Shown here: in pieces, positions 59,491-64,000 of the stretch | How the letters are laid out: the number at the start of each line of letters is the position of its first letter | Numbering within the stretch: the first letter of the stretch is position 1 | NCBI GenBank assembly: GCA_027943245.1 | Contig: JANDJZ010000028.1 | Location: 56,467 to 120,466 of the forward strand | Direction: 5' to 3' | Source: Acanthamoeba sp. SK_2022b | Taxonomy: Eukaryota; Discosea; Longamoebia; Acanthamoebidae | DNA length: 64,000 nt | Notes under the pieces: generated by a model | The model's database searches: none | What the model was told of the DNA's origin: nothing | The model's input: only the letters and a program-made list of their open reading frames with translations | Position numbers and translations under genes: made by a program

Positions 59491-62400
59491 CCACTGGTCA
59501 ACCACTCACAACCACTGGTCAAACAGGAAAGCGGAGGAGTGGGACTCGCTGGCCAAGTGGATCTGCGATAACAAGCTCTACAGCGATCACAACAGGTGGA
59601 TGATCCAGGTGCCCCGCATCTACACGCTCTTCAAGAAGACCAACCAGATCAAGAACTTTGGCGAACTCATCCAGAGTGCGCCCTCCCTCACTCTCTGCCT
59701 TCGTTCCCCGTTGAGTGGGAGGGGTTGACCTGGGAATGGAACTGCGCACAGATGTATTCCGACCACTCTTTGAGGTGACCCTCGATCCCACGTCGCACCC
59801 GCACCTCCACAAGTTCCTGCGACAGGTGTCCGGCTTCGACAGCGTCGACGACGAGTCGCGGCCCGAGAGACAGCTCTGCCTCCGGTGCGCCACATCGTGC
59901 ACACAATCGTGCAGCGGTGTAAACTGGCTAATAGGCGAATGGGCGATGCGTGCATAGAGCGCTGCCCCAGTCGCCGGAGGAGTGGGACATCGACGAGAAC
60001 CCTCCCTATGCCTACTGGCTGTACTACATGTGGGCCAATCTCGTCACGCTCAACCGCCTTCGCGAGGCTCGCGGGCTCAACACCTTCGATCTCAGGTTCG
60101 TCCATGCCCTTCCGGCAGCCGAACGCAGCAGCGAGATCACTCATTGTTGCATGGTGGCATCAGGCCGCACTGTGGCGAATCCGGCGATGCCGATCACCTG
60201 GCGGCTGCCTTCTTGCTCGCCCGCGGGATCAACCACGGCATCAAGCTCCACTCCCGCCCACCTCTCGAATACCTGTACATTCCTTGTATTTTTATTATTT
60301 ATTTATTTTTTCTGTATTATCATCAATACTTGTTCATGATGGTTGATTTTTTACTTCTTTCAATTTGCCTGATTTTTGATTCTTTCAATTCGCAGGTACT
60401 ACGTGGCACAGATCGGAATTGCTGTGTCGCCGCTGAGCAACAACGCGCTGTTCCTGGAGTACAAGAAGAACCCGTTCAACCGCTTCTTCCGTAGGGGGCT
60501 CAACGTGTCCCTCTCGACCGACGATCCGCTGCAGTTCCACTACACCCAGTCGCCCCTCCTCGAGGAGTACGCCATCGCCGGCCAGCAGTGGAACCTGAAC
60601 ACGATCGACCTCTCCGAGATCGCACGCAATTCGGTGCTACAGAGCGGCTACGAGCACCGCTTCAAGGCCAAATGGCTCGGCCCGCGCTACTACTTGCCGT
60701 TCACCAAGGGCAACGGTACTGGGCGCCACACCACCTTCCGCCCGAGCTCGTTGGCCTGACTTACACGGCGCACAGACATCAACTACTCGAACATTCCAAG
60801 CATTCGAGTGCTCTTCCGCGAGGAGACGTTCAACAACGAACTCCAGTTCGTCAGGGCGTGCTCCGGCTCTCGCACCAAGCAAAGGTAAGGCCCCTCCTCC
60901 ACATCACGCTCTACTAACCGATTCTCAAGCGCATAACTGTTTTTGTGTGCAAACACAAATAGCCAATTAATATTGTATTTAATCGTTTGTTATTTAATTG
61001 CACAGGCCAACGAGGGAGGATTCGTTCCGTCTGAGGACGCAGACCCAGTACTCGAAGCTCCATATCATCTACCCGCCGGGACACGGTATAAGCTTCCCCC
61101 TCAGTCGGAGCAGGCCACGCGAGTCTAATCGCCCGATCGGTGATTGCAGAGTATGCCGGCGGCGAAGAGGTGGTCTGGGCCGCCAAGATGCTCGCGCGAG
61201 CCCTCGAGCTTCGCGACAAATACGTCTACGTCAAGCCCAGCTTGAAGGAGAGGGTCACCGCCGAACCCCTGCCCGAGCCCACCTCCGTATGTGCCTCTCT
61301 TCATCGTATCACACCACACCACACCACACCACACCACACCACACCACACCACACCACACCACACCACACCACACCACACCACACCACACCACACCACACA
61401 AGCACGCAATGCTTAGTGCACTTACATGTACCGTAGGATACTCTGACGCTGACCGAAGGAGTGTACCACGTGGCTGCAAGCGAAGCCGGTACATGCATGC
61501 CCGCCCGCGTGAGGTGACGCGAAGAAGATAGGCTGATCGCGATTTGGGTTGGACGATGGTGCAGTGCTGTGCGCCAACGATCTGGACCAGCTGGCCTCCG
61601 TCGAGTGTGCAGAATGCAGCGCCAGCTACTGTCGTGACTGCGATGCCATCCTCCACAGGAATCCGCAGAAGCGGACGCACAAGCGCTATGCTGTCAAAGG
61701 TGACCTCTCGCTCGAACATGCATTTCCTGCAGAAGTCTGCTTGATTTTCCTGAGTGACCCACTTTCACTCAGGCGAGGACAAGAAGGGCAAGCTGCTCTA
61801 CACATTGCCCTCCTATGCCGAGTTTGTTCGGGACTACCGCCACATCAAGCACGTCGTCTCCGACCTGGTATGCGTTCCCTTTTCGCAACCCCCCGAGCGT
61901 CGTTTCATCTCTGAGCCTTTCTGTTCTGCGCACATCTCTTCTGTATCTTCTCCCACAGGCTGTGTGCCAGTTGGCCGACCAGCGCCTGCGCTTGCTCGAG
62001 GCGCGCTTCGACCTCCACTCGCTGGTCAACACTGAATACGAAAAGGATGCGATGAGGGTAGGCGCCTTACTTACGCAAACAACTCGCTCTTGGTGGTTAT
62101 AGGTTTCTCACTCTCGCATGTATCACTCCAGTTCGCGCAGCAGGACTTCTATCACGTGGTCAAGGTCGACACGCACATTCACGCGGCTTCGGCCGTGGTT
62201 GCGCCCAAGCTGTTGGCCTTCATCAAGAACAAATACGCCACCAGTCCCAACGTACGTCGCATGTGCCTCACCCCCCCCCCTCCCTTTCCACCTTCCACTC
62301 CCCAAGGGAGCGCACAACTCAACGGACGGTCGACACGATGACAGGACATCGTGATCAAGAACGGCGAAGTGACACTCGAGGCGCTGTTCAAGTCGACAGG

Positions 62401-63007
62401 CATCCCGATCGAGAATTTCACACTCGATTCGTTGGACACCCATTCCAACCACACCACCTACGGCCGCTTCGACAAGTTCAACAGCAAATACAACCCCTTC
62501 GGTATGTGTGGTCACAGCACGCACAATCATTGCTGCTGCATTTTATAATTACTGGTAATTATTATCAGAATTAGTAACAAAAAACACAAAGTATTTACGC
62601 AAATCGCTCACGTTGTCCGGCGAACAGGTTCATCGGATCTGCGTACGCTCTTCTTGAAGAAGACCAACGACGTCGATGGTCGCTATTTCGCCGAGTTGCT
62701 GAGGGAGGAGCTCGACCAACTCGAGAAGGGCCGACACGAGGTGCGTACACCACTGGCCGCCACAACCCATCTCTGTATCATCACAGCTGAGTCGTATTTC
62801 GGTGCTCCGGCGGGGTGCGAGGCTAGATGGCCGAGTGGCGCATTTCCGTGTACGGCACATCACCCAAGGAGTGGAGCCACCTGGCCCATTGGGTGGTCAA
62901 CAACCGCCTCATCTCGCCCCACCTGAAGTGGGTCATCCAAGTGCCGCGCCTGTACCACATCCTAAAGGAGAAGAACGACGTGCACTCGTTCCAGGACCTG
63001 CTCGACA
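57911..63007 (+). CDS. Tandem AMP deaminase with inserted B-box-like zinc motif (3' part missing)
   Basis: AMP deaminase converts AMP to IMP and ammonia. Unit 1 is complete: [15 protein letters not shown], zinc HxH in [153 protein letters not shown], ending [18 protein letters not shown]. No stop follows. The frame runs on through [33 protein letters not shown] and [10 protein letters not shown] into a Cys/His motif ([17 protein letters not shown]), then a second unit: [72 protein letters not shown]. The last visible exon ends QDLLD at 63007, and the rest is replaced by an inverted copy of unit 1. Around 24 exons. ATG 57911 is the first methionine before the Ser/Thr-rich start. Confidence 0.82.
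58554..59490 (+). repeat. Left arm of perfect inverted duplication (AMPD unit 1 exons and introns)
   Basis: Identical, as far as I compared by eye, to the reverse complement of 63064-64000; position x pairs with 122554 minus x over 58554-59423. It holds exons from [12 protein letters not shown] to [11 protein letters not shown] with their introns and the start of the (AC)n tract. The right edge of the window truncates the other arm, so the repeat may extend further. Confidence 0.9.
59424..59489. repeat. (AC)n microsatellite in AMPD unit 1 intron
   Basis: About 66 bp of AC repeats beginning six bases after the donor of the exon ending VSIYGR. This is the point where the inverted duplication begins. 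Confidence 0.95.
61311..61399. repeat. (ACACC)n pentamer array in AMPD intron
   Basis: About 17-18 tandem copies of ACACC, within the intron after the exon ending EPTS in the linker between the two deaminase units. Confidence 0.95.
61580..61705 (+). other. B-box-like zinc motif inside second AMP deaminase unit
   Basis: Exon text [16 protein letters not shown] followed by [16 protein letters not shown] gives a C-x2-C-x4-C-x2-C-x4-H...H pattern similar to B-box zinc fingers, placed where unit 1 has only [18 protein letters not shown] linker sequence. Confidence 0.65.
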
Positions 63008-63061
63008 GTACGCATGTGCCCGTTCTATTGGTCACCATCACCAGCAAGAATCTTGATGTTC

Positions 63062-63063
<2 letters not shown>

Positions 63064-63130
<67 letters not shown>
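63064..63130. repeat. (GT)n microsatellite at the inverted-duplication junction
   Basis: About 67 bp of GT repeats linking the intron after AMPD unit 2 exon QDLLD to the inverted copy of unit 1; it is the reverse complement of the (AC)n run at 59424. Confidence 0.95.
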
Positions 63131-63132
<2 letters not shown>

Positions 63133-64000
63133 CTCACCTGCCGTATATGGAGACGCGCCACTCGGCCATGCAGTACTTGGACTCCTCCAGGTGCTCGGCT
63201 GTCTCGCGGGTGAGCTCGGCAAAGAACTTCCCCTCCAGCTGGTTCTCGGACTTGAGGAAAATCGTGCGGAGCTCGCTGAACCCGAACGGCGAGTACTTGT
63301 CGTTGAAGTTGTCGAAGCGCTGGAACGTGTTGTCCGCCTTATGGACACATCGTCGACGTTGTCTCAGCAATATGACCAAAATGGGAGACGACTGTGTGAT
63401 CGAGGGAGCGCGCCGCGTACCCGCACGTCGAGGGCGTCGACCGTGAAGTCGGCCACTTCGAGGCCCAAGTGCTGGATGGTCTGGAGGAGTGTTACCTCTT
63501 TGCCGTCGGCGGCACGGGAGACAACCTGGAGTAGCAGCAAAGGCCGATTGCACGTCGTTAGAGGGATAGCAGGCGCCGTGATCCACTAGGAGAGCACGGT
63601 GTTACCGTATTGGGGTTCTCCGTCAGCTTGCGCTTGATGAACGTAAGCAGGTGCTTGGCAGTCATGGCCGCAGCCAAGTGGATGTGAGTGTCGACCTTGA
63701 TGACTACAACGTTTGCGGCATCGCACAGATCGCTGGCGTTAGTGATTGCCAAAGCGCGTCAGCGAGGAGCATCGCACAGCCGCAGCGCACCGTTGGAGAA
63801 GTCCTTGGGGTCGTCCATCTGGGTGCTTTCGATCTCCTGGGCCTCGTTCAGCAGGCGGTGGAAGTGGAACGAGAAGTCCAGCTGCTTGAGTCGCTTCCAC
63901 GAGAAAGTCTTCATGGGCCCCGAGTTGGTGATGTCCACGATCCTGATGTGCGCGCGACAAGCCCAGGTCAGCAGGGAATTGAACAGAAGAGAGAGAGAGA
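63064..64000 (-). pseudogene. Inverted partial copy of AMPD unit 1 (right arm of duplication)
   Basis: After a (GT)n run (63064-63130) the plus strand becomes the reverse complement of the AMPD unit 1 region. Minus-strand translations reproduce [49 protein letters not shown] and the intron sequences of unit 1 without a difference seen. It has no start or end of its own in the window, so it is a fragment, not a working gene, and may be an assembly product rather than genomic DNA. Confidence 0.85.

Noticed and set aside
61311..61399. Pentamer array as a CRISPR or telomere-like repeat
   Set aside because: No spacers and the unit ACACC is not a known telomere unit; it lies in an intron of an intact gene.
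63134..63586. Second AMP deaminase gene on the minus strand
   Set aside because: It is an exact inverted copy of unit 1 exons and introns without its own start or end, so it was called a duplicated fragment or artefact.

Overview
The window is a piece of a gene-dense, GC-rich eukaryotic nuclear genome. Almost every gene is broken by short GT-AG introns. All gene neighbours are nuclear housekeeping or signalling families, and intergenic gaps are mostly 100-600 bp. The mix (RapGAP, BEACH, MOB and penta-EF-hand proteins, many introns, (TG)n tracts inside introns) fits a free-living amoeba of the Acanthamoeba type. That species guess is inference from style, not from a marker gene. I saw no plasmid, phage, CRISPR or transposase signal.

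Layout, left to right: copper chaperone for SOD (5' cut by the window); secreted M14 zinc carboxypeptidase (-); asparaginase/isoaspartyl peptidase (+); a long YEATS2-like chromatin reader with an RS-rich N-terminus (-, 4.9-12.0 kb); penta-EF-hand protein (+); GT64 exostosin-like glycosyltransferase (-); tubulin-tyrosine-ligase-like protein with a signal peptide (+); tRNA-Met(CAU) (-); small Cys-rich saposin-like secreted protein (-, apparent 1-nt frameshift); BRX1 (-); MOB protein with a long Ser/Pro-rich tail (-); short-chain dehydrogenase (+); triple CCCH zinc-finger protein (+); a 1.5 kb stretch without a recognisable gene; WDR83/MORG1 (-); a pair of inverted ~125 bp repeats ending in T runs; SH3 plus tail-anchor protein (+); METTL18 histidine methyltransferase (-); two small ORFs (+); eIF1A (-); RapGAP (+); an uncertain locus; J-domain membrane protein (-); a giant ConA-PH-BEACH-WD40 protein (+, 40.8-54.0 kb); UBC12-like E2 (+); CTNNBL1 (-); and a tandem AMP deaminase (+) that runs into a perfect inverted copy of its own first domain at the right edge.

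Genes are mostly arranged as divergent pairs sharing short 5' gaps (131-600 bp) and convergent pairs with 3' gaps of about 100-200 bp. There is no operon logic, although several neighbours share themes: ribosome/translation (BRX1, METTL18, eIF1A), splicing (WDR83, CTNNBL1) and the secretory pathway (carboxypeptidase, GT64, TTL-like, saposin-like).

The two points most worth following up are at the right end. First, one open reading path appears to encode two AMP deaminase units in tandem, with a B-box-like zinc motif inserted in the second. Second, an inverted duplication of at least 870 bp, identical wherever I compared it including introns, is joined through a (TG)n tract and is either a very recent rearrangement or an assembly fold-back.
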